Shown: positions 23,869-25,272 of the stretch, piece after piece
Layout: every line of letters begins with the position of its first letter
How positions within the stretch are numbered: the first letter of the stretch is position 1
Source of the DNA: an uncultured Clostridia bacterium
Lineage (GTDB): Bacteria; Bacillota; Clostridia; Christensenellales; UBA3700
Assembly: GCA_947176975.1 (NCBI GenBank)
Contig: CAMWSW010000003.1
Coordinates: forward strand, 1-25,272
DNA: 25,272 nucleotides
Reading direction: 5' to 3'
Program-made: the position numbers and the translations under genes
Notes under the pieces: generated by a model
What the model saw: the letters and a program-made list of their open reading frames with translations, nothing else
Database searches by the model: none
Told to the model about the DNA's origin: nothing

Positions 23869-25032
23869 ATGAAAATACAGTTGGATAAAAATATTGAAAA
23901 GACTTTGACGAAACAATACGTGCAAAGAGACGAACTTTTGAGCGAATATGCCACAAAAGATTCTATGGCTATTCGCAAAGACGCATACGTTCCTAAAGTA
24001 TTCAGAAGACAATTCATACGCGATTGCGAAGTAATTCTCAATCTTCCTTTGTTCAACAGATACGCGGGAAAAACTCAAGTATTCTCTCTTCTCGACAACG
24101 ACGATATATCTACCCGCGCTTACCATGTGCAACTCGTGTCGAGAATTGCGCGTACGATTGGCTCTGCTCTTTCACTCAACTGCGACCTTATCGAAGCGAT
24201 TGCGTTAGCGCACGACCTCGGGCACTGCCCATTCGGTCACCGCGGAGAAAAACTGCTTGACAACGTCGCAAAGAGATACGAATATAGATTCTTCCACCAC
24301 GTGCAAGGCGCAAGGTATCTTTTGAGCGTAGTCAAAAGCGACCTATCTTTGCAAGTAATAGACGGCGTACTGTGTCACAACGGCGAAGAGATTTTACCCT
24401 GCTACGCGCCCAATGAAAAGTCTTGCAAGAGTTTTGACGACTTGCAGGACAAGCTCAATTTGGCGTACGCAGGCAAACTCAACGACTCAAATCTTATGGC
24501 AAGCACTTTAGAGGGGTGTCTTGTGCGAATATGCGACGTAATTGCATACGTAGGCAAAGACAGACAGGACGCGGAAAAGTTGAGGTATGTCAAATTCGAC
24601 GACTTCTCCGACACTATCCTCGGCAAGTTTAATCACGAAATAATAGCGGCATTATGTATGGATATTATCAACAATTCTTACGGTAAAAACCATATCAAAA
24701 TGAGCAATGAAGCATTCGACGCGCTTATGAAAATAAAGGACGAGAATTACGCCTTGATTTACAAAGGCGACCACTCCAAAGTAGACGGGTACAGCGACGA
24801 AGATTTGCAAAATATCGTCGACGAAGTATTTAAACTAATCCTCAACGACTTGAAGGGCGAAAGAAAAATCGTCGACAAATACTACCGTCCGTACATATAT
24901 CCCAATAGCAAAAAAGTCGACGAATACTTTGAAGAAAACCTACAATACCCCCACCGCGTGGCAATTGATATGATTGCAAGTATGAGCGATAAATATCTGC
25001 TTGAATTTTATAAAAAGCACTGCGTAAAATAA
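23869..25032 (+). CDS. HD-domain dGTPase-like phosphohydrolase
   Basis: This is a metal-dependent phosphohydrolase of the HD superfamily, related to deoxyguanosinetriphosphate triphosphohydrolase-like proteins that hydrolyse dNTPs. Metal ligands: His86 in STRAYHVQ and the His115-Asp116 pair in LAHDLGHCPFGHRGE, the hallmark of the dGTPase branch, preceded by RYAGKTQVFSLLDND and followed by FFHHVQGARYL and DGVLCHNGE. At 387 residues it lacks the long insertions of the Escherichia coli enzyme, like the Firmicute dGTPase-like group. AAAGGA precedes the ATG. The gene follows the dipeptidase gene closely, so the two share a transcript, with no obvious functional link. Confidence 0.9.
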   Translation: MKIQLDKNIEKTLTKQYVQRDELLSEYATKDSMAIRKDAYVPKVFRRQFIRDCEVILNLPLFNRYAGKTQVFSLLDNDDISTRAYHVQLVSRIARTIGSALSLNCDLIEAIALAHDLGHCPFGHRGEKLLDNVAKRYEYRFFHHVQGARYLLSVVKSDLSLQVIDGVLCHNGEEILPCYAPNEKSCKSFDDLQDKLNLAYAGKLNDSNLMASTLEGCLVRICDVIAYVGKDRQDAEKLRYVKFDDFSDTILGKFNHEIIAALCMDIINNSYGKNHIKMSNEAFDALMKIKDENYALIYKGDHSKVDGYSDEDLQNIVDEVFKLILNDLKGERKIVDKYYRPYIYPNSKKVDEYFEENLQYPHRVAIDMIASMSDKYLLEFYKKHCVK

Positions 25033-25040
25033 ACGGTCAC

Positions 25041-25271
25041 TCAATCGTTGAAATGCGTATAATCTATATACTTCCTATCCAACGCCTTACTGTGCTCTTT
25101 ATACAATGGATCGAGCGAAGCGAGCAACGCGTAAAAGTCTTTGTCGTGATGAATATATTGCAGATGGCAAAGCTCGTGCAATATGACGGAATCAATGAGT
25201 TCCAAGGGCGCGTAAATCAATCTAAAGTTGAGAGTGATGATTCCCTTATTTACGGCGCAAGTACCCCAAGT
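25041..25271 (-). CDS. YgjP-type (DUF45/M48-like) metallopeptidase, C-terminal part
   Basis: This partial gene is cut by the window edge; only the last 76 residues are present. They include TWGTCA (the SRWGSC motif of the family), a GIITLNFRLIYAP strand, and the zinc-binding VILHELCHLQYIHHDKDFY segment with HExxH plus a downstream His. This places it in the YgjP/DUF45 family of predicted zinc metal-dependent hydrolases. The stop lies 8 nt from the convergent HD-domain gene. Confidence 0.88.
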   Translation of the reverse strand, partial: TWGTCAVNKGIITLNFRLIYAPLELIDSVILHELCHLQYIHHDKDFYALLASLDPLYKEHSKALDRKYIDYTHFND

Positions 25272-25272
25272 G

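Noticed and set aside
1..25272. Mobile island, prophage or CRISPR
   Set aside because: No integrase, transposase, tRNA target, terminal repeat or regularly spaced repeat was found. Core genes flank the block.

Overview
The window looks like chromosomal DNA of a low-to-moderate GC anaerobic Firmicute, probably an uncultured Clostridia/Christensenellales-type organism. This is inferred from near-consensus sigma-A promoters with 17-bp spacers, strong AGGAGG-type ribosome binding sites, TTG starts, rubrerythrin, an S6-SSB-S18 operon, GluRS and a PepV-like dipeptidase. No tRNA, rRNA, CRISPR array, insertion sequence, integrase or prophage gene was seen.

Layout. (1) 1-2952: an unrecognised 190-aa protein (-), a short-chain dehydrogenase (+) with its own promoter and terminator, then a DUF3795 protein plus rubrerythrin pair (+). 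(2) 2961-18332: a single block of nine minus-strand genes with junctions from a 4-nt overlap to a 20-nt gap, read from one good promoter at 18403-18431. In transcription order: Hsp70-like ATPase, SNF2-type helicase with a cysteine-rich tail, multi-zinc-cluster protein, 988-aa membrane protein with five surface MBG-like repeats, zinc-ribbon/Sel1-like protein, coiled-coil protein, methionine-rich helical protein, Vps4-like AAA ATPase with an MIT-like N-terminus, and a GPH-family sugar symporter. (3) 18590-19681: an SPFH/Band-7 membrane protein read divergently from the block. (4) 19709-22433: rpsR, ssb and rpsF (one operon) and gltX, all minus. (5) 22550-25271: an M20 dipeptidase and an HD-domain dGTPase-like protein (+), then the C-terminal end of a YgjP-type metallopeptidase (-) cut by the window edge.

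The main point of interest is the roughly 15.4-kb nine-gene block. Its first eight genes pair three NTPases (Hsp70-like, SNF2, Vps4-like) with zinc-cluster proteins, two helical proteins with charged C-terminal tails, and a large surface-exposed membrane protein. I do not recognise this combination as any named system. The tight translational coupling suggests one assembly. A plausible but unproven reading is an envelope-linked machine in which the AAA protein remodels the helical proteins (a possible analogue of Vps4/ESCRT-III) while the Hsp70/helicase/zinc module handles nucleic acid or folding. A conflict (defence) role is also possible, but no nuclease or other toxic effector is visible.
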